Below, in pieces: positions 24,444 through 32,594 of a stretch of DNA of 33,894 nt. Source of the stretch: an uncultured Alphaproteobacteria bacterium (GTDB lineage Bacteria; Pseudomonadota; Alphaproteobacteria; Rhizobiales; Aestuariivirgaceae); assembly GCA_945957365.1 (NCBI GenBank), contig CAMFKI010000037.1, positions 1-33,894 of the forward strand. Direction: 5' to 3'. Position 1 is the stretch's first letter. Each line of letters starts with the position of its first letter. A model generated the notes under the pieces. The model saw only the letters and a program-made list of their open reading frames with translations. It ran no database searches and was not told the origin of the DNA. The translations under genes and the position numbers were made by a program.

Positions 24444-25371
24444 CCGGCCAGGCCACGCGCTCGGCCGGAAGCGTGAGACGGGCGGCCGTGCCCTCGCCCG
24501 GGCTCGAAGACGCCGTCACCTCGCCAGCATGGAGGAGCGCCACGCGTCTGGCAATGGGCAGCGCCAGGCCCTGGAGGCCCGCAACGGACAGTTGCGGCTC
24601 GAACAGGCGGTCGCGCGGCGGCAAGCTGCCCCGCGCCGCCGCACTGCTGGTGATGTCGATTGCCAGGCCGCCCTCCGCCAGGCGCAGCAGCCGCACGTCC
24701 ACCACGCCGCCGGGGGCCGACGACTGCACCGTCCATGTCACCAGTGTGGCGATGGCATCGCGCAGGCGCAGCGCATCGCAGGCCAGTTCGACGCCTTCGA
24801 GCGTGTGCCCCTCGATTGCGGTTCCGCCGAGTTCGGCCGCGCCGCGGCAGCTGGCAAGTGCGGCTTCCACAAGTTCTCCGGCGTCGACCTGCTGTTCCTT
24901 CAGCCGCAGCCGGCCGCGTTCGAAGCGGATGTAGTCGTGGAGATGGCCGGCAAAGGACAGCAAGCCCCGGCTGGTCTCGGCGATATGCCGGCGGGCCTCG
25001 TCCTCTGCCCCGCCGGGAAGCACCTCGGCGAAGCCCTGCAACATGCCGGCGGATGACTTGATCTCGACCGCCACCGCCTCCAGCAGCCGGTGAACGGGCG
25101 AATCCTGGCCGGCATTGCGCAGCGGCGAGCGGCGTTCGACGAAAGGCCTGGCGGCGGCAGGCGCCTGCAGCATGCGCCAGTGAACGAGCCAGCCCGAGGC
25201 GGCAAGGCCGAAGCTCGCCAGCAGCAAGAGGGCGATGAGCAGGAAGCCCAGAACGCCCGCCGCGGCATAGACAGCCACCACCCCGGCCAGCAGCAGGGTA
25301 AAGCCCCCGGCGGCGGCGAGTGCCGCCAGAACGGGCAGTTTTCCCGGATCGATCCCAGGCAATCGGCGCAT
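24415..25371 (-). CDS. Membrane histidine kinase-like protein with degenerate catalytic motifs
   Basis: A 318-residue protein with two hydrophobic segments (about residues 12-35 and 36-61), then a region shaped like a HisKA dimerisation domain (about 92-165) and a HATPase_c-like domain to the end. The H box reads AVEIKSSA, with Val102 where the phosphorylated His should be. The N box reads LVTWTVQSSAPGG without the ATP/Mg-binding Asn, and the G1 box reads ITSSAAARG without the Asp. The G2-like GLQGLALPIARRV and the closing SPGEGTAARLTLP are still recognisable. It is therefore probably not an active kinase. It is followed, with a 29-bp overlap, by the ureohydrolase gene and has no response regulator beside it. 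ATG 25371 is preferred to TTG 25392. Confidence 0.85.
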   Translation of the reverse strand: MRRLPGIDPGKLPVLAALAAAGGFTLLLAGVVAVYAAAGVLGFLLIALLLLASFGLAASGWLVHWRMLQAPAAARPFVERRSPLRNAGQDSPVHRLLEAVAVEIKSSAGMLQGFAEVLPGGAEDEARRHIAETSRGLLSFAGHLHDYIRFERGRLRLKEQQVDAGELVEAALASCRGAAELGGTAIEGHTLEGVELACDALRLRDAIATLVTWTVQSSAPGGVVDVRLLRLAEGGLAIDITSSAAARGSLPPRDRLFEPQLSVAGLQGLALPIARRVALLHAGEVTASSSPGEGTAARLTLPAERVAWPDVKRSARAA

Positions 25372-25386
25372 CGGACTTGATATCCC

Positions 25387-25426
25387 TGCCAAAAGGCAAA
25401 TTCCGACCCAATATGATCTTTTGGCA
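25387..25426. promoter_or_regulatory. Candidate operator upstream of hemH
   Basis: TGCCAAAAG (25387-25395) and CTTTTGGCA (25418-25426) are perfect inverted 9-mers, 31 bp apart (about three helical turns). Between them lies TATGAT (25412-25417), a possible -10 for hemH. It sits in the 129-bp gap between divergent genes, so a dimeric or tetrameric regulator could act on either. It does not match an iron-response box I know. Confidence 0.35.
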
Positions 25427-25500
25427 TTTTCAAGCCGTTAACGGGGGAGTAGTCACTCGGCAGGTGACGGCTTGCCCAACAGGACGGTTTCGAGAATTCC

Positions 25501-26523
25501 ATGAATGTACTTCCCCAGGGCCACCCCCCGTTCAAGGTGGGCAAGCTCGGCGTGCTGCTGATCAACCTCGGCACGCCCGAGGGCACGTCCTACTGGCCGA
25601 TGCGGCGCTACCTGAAGGAATTCCTTTCCGACCGCCGGGTGATCGAGGTGAACCCGGTGCTGTGGTGGGCGCTGCTCAACGGCATCATCCTGTCGACGCG
25701 GCCCAAGAAGTCCGGCCATGCCTATGAGCAGATCTGGAACCGCGAAAAGAACGAATCGCCGCTCAAGACCATCACCCGTTCGCAGGCCGAAAAGCTGGCC
25801 GCGCGGCTCGCCGACCTGCCCGACGTCATCGTCGACTGGGGCATGCGCTATGGCCTGCCGCCCACGTCCGAGCGCATCCAGGCGCTGAAGGACCAGGGCT
25901 GCGACCGCATCCTGCTGTTTCCGCTCTATCCGCAGTATTCCGCCTCGACCACGGCGACGGCGCTCGACAAGGCCTATGACGCGCTGAAGGCGATGCGCTG
26001 GCAGCCCGCCATCCGCACCGTGCCGCCCTATTTCGACAATCCGGCCCATATCGAGGCGCTGGCGCAGTCGCTCGAGGCGCATCTGAAGACGCTGGACTGG
26101 CAGCCCGACCTGATCCTCGCCTCATTCCACGGCCTGCCGAAGGATTATTTCATGGCGGGCGATCCCTATCACTGCCACTGCATGAAGACGGCGCGCCTGC
26201 TGGGCGAGCGCCTGAAGCTGCCGCGCGACAAGCTGCAGGTGGTGTTCCAGTCACGCTTCGGCAAGGCCGAATGGCTGCAGCCCTATGCCCAGCAGACGGT
26301 CGAGGAGCTGCCCTCCCGGGGCGTCAAAAAGTTGGTCATGATGTGCCCGGGCTTCGCGAGCGATTGCGTGGAAACGCTGGAAGAAGTGGCGATCGGCCTC
26401 AAGGAAACCTTCGAGGAGGCGGGCGGCGAGCATTTCTCGGTCGTGCCCTGCCTCAACGACAGCGAACCCTCCATCGCCATGCTCGACAGCATCGTGCGCA
26501 ACGAGCTCAAGGGCTGGGTTTAG
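25501..26523 (+). CDS. hemH: Ferrochelatase
   Basis: Inserts Fe(II) into protoporphyrin IX, the last step of heme b synthesis, at the inner face of the membrane. The 340 residues begin the catalytic domain with LGVLLINLGTPEGTS. RFGKAEW and ILLFPLYPQYSASTTAT follow the family. The catalytic histidine is H210 in LASFHGLP, followed by GDPYHCHCMKTARLL, and the acidic partner lies in CPGFASDCVETLEEV. Start ATG 25501 is preceded by only a weak GAG seven bases upstream. It is divergent from the kinase-like gene, with a candidate operator between them. Confidence 0.97.
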   Translation: MNVLPQGHPPFKVGKLGVLLINLGTPEGTSYWPMRRYLKEFLSDRRVIEVNPVLWWALLNGIILSTRPKKSGHAYEQIWNREKNESPLKTITRSQAEKLAARLADLPDVIVDWGMRYGLPPTSERIQALKDQGCDRILLFPLYPQYSASTTATALDKAYDALKAMRWQPAIRTVPPYFDNPAHIEALAQSLEAHLKTLDWQPDLILASFHGLPKDYFMAGDPYHCHCMKTARLLGERLKLPRDKLQVVFQSRFGKAEWLQPYAQQTVEELPSRGVKKLVMMCPGFASDCVETLEEVAIGLKETFEEAGGEHFSVVPCLNDSEPSIAMLDSIVRNELKGWV

Positions 26524-26576
26524 GCCTTCCTGGCCCCCACTTGAACTCCCACGCCCAACCCGCCATCTTTGATTGA

Positions 26577-26590
26577 CCGCCCTCGGGCGG
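26577..26590 (+). other. Short GC hairpin before the SPFH gene
   Basis: ccgccc-tc-gggcgg, a perfect inverted repeat 18 bases before the ATG at 26609 and just ahead of its GGGGAC ribosome-binding site. No T-run follows, so it is not a standard terminator for hemH. It may influence translation. Confidence 0.35.
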
Positions 26591-26608
26591 CATCACGGGG
26601 GACGTGCG

Positions 26609-27586
<978 letters not shown>

Positions 27587-27595
27587 GATAGCGCC

Positions 27596-28042
27596 ATGGA
27601 AGACTTCATCCCCTTGCTCGGCAACTGGGTGTGGTTCGTGGCGGCAGGCATCCTGCTGCTGCTCGAACTGCTGTCGCCCGGCGTGTTCTTCATCTGGCTC
27701 GGCATCGCCGCGGCGCTCACCGGCATTGCCGACAACGTCCAGAACCTGCCCTGGCAGGGCGAGCTGGCGCTCTTCGCGGTGCTCTCCGTCGTCTCGGTGG
27801 CGATCGGCCGGCGCTTCTATCACGGCCCGGCGATGGAGCCCGCCGACAACCCCCACCTCAACCGCCGCCAGTACGGCTATGTCGGCCGCAGCTTCACCCT
27901 GGGCCAGCCCATCGTGAACGGCCGCGGCAAGCTGACGATCGAGGATACGGTCTGGCAGATCGAAGGGCCGGACATGGCCGCGGGCACGCGGGTGAAGGTT
28001 ACCGCGGTCAGTGACATGACGCTGGTGGTGGAGGGGAACTAA
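27596..28042 (+). CDS. NfeD family protein (YbbJ-like)
   Basis: A 148-residue short NfeD protein. Two to three hydrophobic segments lie at about residues 10-32, 35-48 and 55-70, and a C-terminal OB-fold domain at about 85-148 (QYGYVGRSFTLGQPIVNGRG, VWQIEGPDMAAGTRVKV, MTLVVEGN). It lacks the serine-protease domain of long NfeDs. Partners of QmcA/stomatin proteins, these are thought to act together in membrane organisation or protein quality control. It is the last gene of its two-gene unit, followed by a family A hairpin. Confidence 0.9.
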   Translation: MEDFIPLLGNWVWFVAAGILLLLELLSPGVFFIWLGIAAALTGIADNVQNLPWQGELALFAVLSVVSVAIGRRFYHGPAMEPADNPHLNRRQYGYVGRSFTLGQPIVNGRGKLTIEDTVWQIEGPDMAAGTRVKVTAVSDMTLVVEGN

Positions 28043-28067
28043 GCGTTCCCGTGTTCCCCATTGAGGC

Positions 28068-28141
28068 CGTCATCCCGGCGAAGGCCGGGATCCAGCTTTC
28101 TTGGGGCCGGCTAAGCTGGGCCCCGGCTTTCGCCGGTGACG
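28068..28141. repeat. Family A intergenic hairpin repeat (copy A6)
   Basis: Complete two-arm unit: cgtcatcccggcgaaggccggga, loop, then ccccggctttcgccggtgacg. It lies between the convergent nfeD-like and kpsF genes and can act as a bidirectional 3' structure. Confidence 0.88.
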
Positions 28142-28154
28142 GCAATAACGTTGG

Positions 28155-29168
28155 CTAAACCAGCCCGATCCGCAGCAGGTCGTGGATGTGCACCAGCCCC
28201 ACCGGCGTCTTCTCCGCATCGATCACGAACAGGCTGGTGATCTTCAGCGAGTTCAGCTGCTCCAGCGCTTCGGATGCCAGTGCATCGGGCGCGATGGTCT
28301 TGGGCGCCCTGGTCATCACCGCACCCGCGGTGCGCTTCAGCAGGTCGGGCGACATGTTGCGGCGCAGGTCGCCGTCGGTGACGATGCCGGTCAGCCGACC
28401 GGCCTCGTCGAGGACGCCGAAGCAGCCATAGCTCCGCCGCGTCATGACGATCAGCACATCGGCCATCGGCATGGATTCGGGGCCGAGCGGCAATTCCTCT
28501 CTGGCATGCATGATGTCGCGCACATGCTTCAGCTGTGCGCCCAGCTTGCCGCCCGGGTGGAACTTGCGGAAGTCATGCGCGCTGAAGCCCTTGTCCTCGA
28601 GCAGCGCGATGGCCAGCGCATCGCCCAGCGCCAGCTGCAGGAGCGTCGAGGTGGTGGGCGCCAGGCCGTTGGGGCAGGCCTCCCGGGCGCGCGGCAGCGG
28701 CAGCACGATGTCGCCTTCCTTGCCCAGCGTCGAGTCCGGTGCCGATGTGACGGCAATCAGCGGCACCGCGAAACGCTTGGCATAGGTGAGGATGTCGCGC
28801 AGTTCGGGCGACTCGCCGGAGTTCGAGATCATCACCACCACATCGTCGGGCGTGATCATGCCGAGGTCGCCGTGGCTCGCTTCCGCCGGATGGACGAAGC
28901 TCGCGGGAGTTCCGGTGGAGGCCAGCGTCGCCGCGATCTTGCGCGCGATGTGGCCGGACTTGCCCATGCCGGTCATTACCACCCGGCCCTTGGCCTTGCG
29001 GATCACTTCCACGGACTGCGCCAGCCCGTCACCCAGAGGGCCGTCGAGGGCGGCGATCAGCTGCTGCATGCCTTCGGTTTCGGTGACGAGCGCCCGGCGG
29101 GCGGACTCGCGCCACGGGGCCCCGAGCGGGACGGGATTGAGGTGCCGGTTGGACATGGCGGCGGTCAT
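28155..29168 (-). CDS. kpsF: Arabinose-5-phosphate isomerase (KpsF/GutQ family)
   Basis: Converts ribulose 5-phosphate to arabinose 5-phosphate, the first step to KDO for lipopolysaccharide or capsule. The 337 residues hold an N-terminal SIS sugar-isomerase domain (VVMTGMGKSGHIARKIA, SFVHPAEASHGDLGMI, VVVMISNSGESPELRDI, HDFRKFHPGGKLG) and a C-terminal pair of CBS domains (YGCFGVLDEAGRLTGIVTDG and LFVIDAEKTPVGLVHIHDLL). ATG 29168 has AAGG only three bases away; ATG 29156 (MSNRHLN) is an alternative. KDO operon partners are not adjacent. Confidence 0.95.
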   Translation of the reverse strand: MTAAMSNRHLNPVPLGAPWRESARRALVTETEGMQQLIAALDGPLGDGLAQSVEVIRKAKGRVVMTGMGKSGHIARKIAATLASTGTPASFVHPAEASHGDLGMITPDDVVVMISNSGESPELRDILTYAKRFAVPLIAVTSAPDSTLGKEGDIVLPLPRAREACPNGLAPTTSTLLQLALGDALAIALLEDKGFSAHDFRKFHPGGKLGAQLKHVRDIMHAREELPLGPESMPMADVLIVMTRRSYGCFGVLDEAGRLTGIVTDGDLRRNMSPDLLKRTAGAVMTRAPKTIAPDALASEALEQLNSLKITSLFVIDAEKTPVGLVHIHDLLRIGLV

Positions 29169-29210
29169 AGACCTTTTGCCAGGGCAGTGCAAAGGCGGGC
29201 CCTCACAGGC

Positions 29211-29295
29211 CGTCATCCCGGCGAAAGCCGGGACCCCGCTTTCTTTCCGCGGGGTTGCCGTTCAAAGCGGGGCCCCGGCTTTCGCCGGGGTGACG
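29211..29295. repeat. Family A intergenic hairpin repeat (copy A7)
   Basis: Complete unit, cgtcatcccggcgaaagccggga ... ccccggctttcgccggggtgacg, with an extra inner pairing ccccgctttc / aaagcgggg-type in the middle. It lies in the gap between galU and kpsF on the same strand, so galU transcripts that continue to kpsF would carry it. Confidence 0.88.
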
Positions 29296-29304
29296 CCATC
29301 AAAA

Positions 29305-30198
29305 TCAGAGCCCGCCCTTCTCCGCCAGGATCTTCTTCAGCGCCTCGCGGAAGCCGGGCCCCACGTCCTCGCGGTCGAGCGCGAAGGCGACGTTGGCGGC
29401 GAGGAAGCCCACCTTGTCGCCGCAGTCATAGGTCGTGCCGCGGTACTTGAGACCATGGAAGCGCTCGCGCTGCATGAGCCGGATCATCGCGTCGGTGAGC
29501 TGGATCTCGCCGCCGGCGCCGGGTTCCTGCTTCTCGATCTCGGCGAAGATCTCGGGCTGCAGGATGTAGCGTCCGGAAATGATCAGGTTCGATGGCGCCA
29601 GTTCGCGCGTCCTGGGCTTTTCCACCATGCCGGTGATGGTGAAGGCATTGTCCTGCCAGTCCTTGGCGCCGACCACGCCATAGCGGCTGACCTGGTCCCA
29701 CGGAACCTCCTCCACCGCCACGACGTTTCCGCCGCCGTGGGTTTCGTAGACGTCGATCATCTGCTTCAGGCAGCCGGGGCTGGCATGCATCGCCATGTCG
29801 GGAAGCAGCAGCGCGAAGGGCTCGTCCTTGACGATCTGGCGCGCGCACCACACGGCATGGCCCAGCCCCAGGGGCTCCTGCTGGCGGGTGAAGCTCGCCT
29901 GGCCGGCCTTGGGCAGATCGCGGGCCAGAGCCTCCAGCTCCTTCGTCTTGCCACGGATTTCGAGCGTGGTGTCGAGTTCGAAGGCCTTGTCGAAATGATC
30001 CTCGATCACCGCCTTGCCGCGCCCGGTGACGAAGACGAAATGCTCGATCCCGGCTTCGCGCGCCTCATCGACGGCGAGCTGGATCACCGGGCGGTCGACC
30101 ACGGTGAGCATTTCCTTCGGCATCGCCTTGGTGGCGGGCAGGAACCGTGTGCCGAGCCCCGCGACCGGGAAAACGGCAGTCTTGATCGGACGAACCAT
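29305..30198 (-). CDS. galU: UTP-glucose-1-phosphate uridylyltransferase
   Basis: Makes UDP-glucose for glycan, exopolysaccharide and LPS synthesis; 297 aa. The nucleotide-binding signature is AGLGTRFLPATKAMPKEML. Conserved segments follow: QEPLGLGHAVWCA, ALLLPDMAM (the family DD position reads PDM), VEKP, and DCGDKVGFLAANVAFAL. The ATG at 30198 has GAGG eight bases upstream; an in-frame ATG at 30219 would add seven residues and is less likely. It is divergent from galE, which uses its product to form UDP-galactose. Confidence 0.95.
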   Translation of the reverse strand: MVRPIKTAVFPVAGLGTRFLPATKAMPKEMLTVVDRPVIQLAVDEAREAGIEHFVFVTGRGKAVIEDHFDKAFELDTTLEIRGKTKELEALARDLPKAGQASFTRQQEPLGLGHAVWCARQIVKDEPFALLLPDMAMHASPGCLKQMIDVYETHGGGNVVAVEEVPWDQVSRYGVVGAKDWQDNAFTITGMVEKPRTRELAPSNLIISGRYILQPEIFAEIEKQEPGAGGEIQLTDAMIRLMQRERFHGLKYRGTTYDCGDKVGFLAANVAFALDREDVGPGFREALKKILAEKGGL

Positions 30199-30234
30199 GA
30201 ATAACCTCGCATTAACCACGATGGGCGCCTTGCA

Positions 30235-30251
30235 CCTGAAATCAGTTCAGG
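30235..30251. promoter_or_regulatory. Palindromic candidate operator between galU and galE
   Basis: CCTGAA-ATCAG-TTCAGG, a perfect 6-bp inverted repeat with a five-base centre, ending three bases before the galE -35 hexamer. Its position suits a dimeric regulator of either divergent gene. No regulator gene is adjacent. Confidence 0.3.
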
Positions 30252-30253
30252 AT

Positions 30254-30281
30254 TTGGCAGTTCCACAAACTTCGCTACACT
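30254..30281 (+). promoter_or_regulatory. Candidate galE promoter
   Basis: TTGGCA (30254-30259), 16 bp, TACACT (30276-30281). Transcription would start near 30288, just before the AGGAG ribosome-binding site (30290-30294), leaving a very short leader. Confidence 0.45.
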
Positions 30282-30300
30282 CACCCGACAGGAGATTTCA

Positions 30301-31299
30301 ATGGCCATTCTGGTTACGGGCGGCGCCGGCTACATCGGCAGCCACATGGTTCTGGCGCTGGTGGAGCGCGGCGAGGAGGTTGTCGTCCTCGACAATCTGT
30401 CGACCGGCATGTGGTGGGCGATCCAGCCGGAGGCCAAGCTCGTCGAGGGCGACATCGGCGACGAGGCGCTGCTCGACCGCGTCATGGCGCAATACAAGTT
30501 CGATGCCGTGGTGCATTTCGCCGGCTCGATCGTGGTTCCGGATTCGGTGAAGGACCCGCTCGGCTACTATCTCAACAACACCGTCAAGTCGCGCATGCTC
30601 ATGGCCTGTGCGGTGAAGGCCGGCATTCCACGCTTCATCTTCTCCTCGACCGCCGCCGTCTATGGCGACGTGCCCGCCGAGCCCGTGTTCGAGGACCGCC
30701 CGCCCGCGCCGGTCTCGCCCTATGGCGCCTCGAAGCTGATGACCGAGCAGATGCTCAAGGATTCGGCCTTCGCCTATGGCCTCAAATTCATCGCGCTGCG
30801 CTATTTCAACGTGGCGGGCGGCGATCCGAAGGGCCGCATCGGCCAGTCGACGCCGCGCGCCACCCACCTGATCAAGGTCGCCTGCCAGACAGCACTCGGC
30901 CAGCGCGACCAGCTCGAGGTCTTCGGCACCGACTACGACACGCCGGACGGCACGTGCCTGCGCGACTATATCCACGTCAGCGATCTGATCGCGGCCCATG
31001 TCGATGCGCTCGAATACCTGCGCCGGGGCGGTGACAGCGGCATTTTCAACTGCGGCTATGGCAAGGGCTATTCGGTGCTCGAGGTGATCAAGGCGGTGGA
31101 GCGGGTCAATGGTGCCGCCCTTCCCGTCCGATACGGCCCCCGCCGCCCCGGCGACCCGCCGGCCATCGTGGCGGGCGCCAAACGCGTGCGCGAGGTGCTG
31201 GGCTGGCAGCCCAAGCATGAAAACCTCGACTTCATCGTCGAAACCGCCCTCAACTGGGAGCGGAAACTGGCCCAGCGCAACGCCACGGGGCAGGGCTGA
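30301..31299 (+). CDS. galE: UDP-glucose 4-epimerase
   Basis: Interconverts UDP-glucose and UDP-galactose through an NAD-bound keto intermediate; 332 aa, extended SDR. The NAD motif is TGGAGYIGSH (residues 6-15). The catalytic T117 is in SSTAAVYG, and Y141 and K145 are in YGASK. ALRYFNVAGGDP and YDTPDGTCLRDYIHV are typical of GalE. AGGAG lies six bases before the ATG. It is divergent from galU across 102 bp and is followed by the lytic transglycosylase gene. Confidence 0.96.
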   Translation: MAILVTGGAGYIGSHMVLALVERGEEVVVLDNLSTGMWWAIQPEAKLVEGDIGDEALLDRVMAQYKFDAVVHFAGSIVVPDSVKDPLGYYLNNTVKSRMLMACAVKAGIPRFIFSSTAAVYGDVPAEPVFEDRPPAPVSPYGASKLMTEQMLKDSAFAYGLKFIALRYFNVAGGDPKGRIGQSTPRATHLIKVACQTALGQRDQLEVFGTDYDTPDGTCLRDYIHVSDLIAAHVDALEYLRRGGDSGIFNCGYGKGYSVLEVIKAVERVNGAALPVRYGPRRPGDPPAIVAGAKRVREVLGWQPKHENLDFIVETALNWERKLAQRNATGQG

Positions 31300-31318
31300 C
31301 GCCCGATTGAGGCCGCAT

Positions 31319-31347
31319 TTGGCGGCTGAAACGGTTGCCTGTAGAGT
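31319..31347 (+). promoter_or_regulatory. Candidate promoter for the mltB-DUF459 operon
   Basis: TTGGCG (31319-31324), 17 bp, TAGAGT (31342-31347), about 45 bases before the ATG at 31392. The -35 overlaps the right arm of a small gccgc-attt-ggcggc hairpin that may mark the end of galE transcription. Confidence 0.35.
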
Positions 31348-31391
31348 AGTGTCGCGTCCGCACCGGGCGCGGCCCGAATCGTGGGGACCAC

Positions 31392-32594
31392 ATGAACCGT
31401 CGGATCTTCGCCTCGCTTCTCGTGCTGGCGCCCTTCATGGCGCAGCCGGCACTTGCCGACGACCCGAAGTTCGTGGCCTTCATCCAGGACACGCTGTGGC
31501 CGCGCATGAAGAAGGCCGGCGTCTCGAGGCCGCTCTTCGATGCCGCCTTCAAGGGCATCACCGAGCCCGATCCGGTGGTGCTGAAGCTCGCCGACAACCA
31601 GCCGGAATTCACTTCCACCACCTCGGACTATCTCGCCAAGTCGGTCACCCCGGCGCGCATCGATACGGGCAAGCAGAAGGCCCAGGAGGACGCGAAGCTG
31701 CTTGCCGCCATCGAGGCGAAGTACGGCGTCGACAGCGACATCCTGCTCGGCATCTGGGGCATGGAATCGAATTTCGGCAAGCTCAAGGGCTCGATGAGCG
31801 TCATGCGCTCGCTGGCCACGCTGGCCTATTCCGGCAGCCGCAAGTCCTATGGCTATGAGCAGCTGGTCGCCGCCTTCAGGATCCTCAAGTCCGGCATCGT
31901 CAAGCCGGAGAATTTTACCGGGTCCTGGGCCGCCGCCCTCGGCCACACCCAGTTCATCCCGTCGTCCTATGTGTCCTACGCCGTCGACTGGAACGCCGAC
32001 GGCAAGAAGGACATCTGGAACACCTACGAGGATGCGCTCGCCTCCACCGCCAACTATCTTGCCAAGGCGGGATGGAAGAACGACCGGCCCTGGGGCTGGG
32101 AGGTGACGCTGCCCAAGGATTTCGACGTCGCCCTCATCGGCCGCGGCCACTGGAAGACGGTGGCCGAATGGCAGAAGCTCGGCATCAAGCGCGCCGACGG
32201 GGCGAAGTTCGGCTCCGCCGATGCCCAGGCCTTCGTGATGGTGCCGCAGGGCGTCACCGGGCCACGCTTCCTGGTGACGAAGAATTTCCTCGCCATCATG
32301 GATTACAACCAGTCGCATTCCTATGCCCTGGCGGTTGGCCACCTCGCGGACCGCATCCGCGGCCAGGGCGAATTTGTGGCGCAATGGCCTGACGTCAACT
32401 ACGACCTCAGCTTCAAGCAGCGTGTGGAGCTGCAGAACCGTCTCAACGCCATGGGGTTCGAGACCGGCGGCAATGACGGACGCTTCGGGGCGCGCACCTA
32501 CGAGGCGATCATCGCCTACCAGAAGAAGAGCGGCCTGCCGCTCGATGGCGTGCCCTCGGTGAAGCTCCTGCAGTCGATCCAGAAGAGCGGCTGA
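31392..32594 (+). CDS. Lytic murein transglycosylase, MltB type (GH103)
   Basis: Periplasmic enzyme that cleaves peptidoglycan glycan strands to 1,6-anhydro ends; 400 aa. A signal peptide (about residues 1-22, cut near AQPALA/DD) has no lipobox, so it is soluble or peripherally bound, unlike E. coli lipoprotein MltB. The catalytic Glu is E125 in GIWGMESNFGK. ALGHTQFIPSSYVSYAVDWN is a GH103 signature. A C-terminal peptidoglycan-binding domain spans about 333-398 (VELQNRLNAMGFETGGNDGR). Its TGA overlaps the next ATG by one base (TGATG), so the next gene is translationally coupled. Confidence 0.94.
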   Translation: MNRRIFASLLVLAPFMAQPALADDPKFVAFIQDTLWPRMKKAGVSRPLFDAAFKGITEPDPVVLKLADNQPEFTSTTSDYLAKSVTPARIDTGKQKAQEDAKLLAAIEAKYGVDSDILLGIWGMESNFGKLKGSMSVMRSLATLAYSGSRKSYGYEQLVAAFRILKSGIVKPENFTGSWAAALGHTQFIPSSYVSYAVDWNADGKKDIWNTYEDALASTANYLAKAGWKNDRPWGWEVTLPKDFDVALIGRGHWKTVAEWQKLGIKRADGAKFGSADAQAFVMVPQGVTGPRFLVTKNFLAIMDYNQSHSYALAVGHLADRIRGQGEFVAQWPDVNYDLSFKQRVELQNRLNAMGFETGGNDGRFGARTYEAIIAYQKKSGLPLDGVPSVKLLQSIQKSG

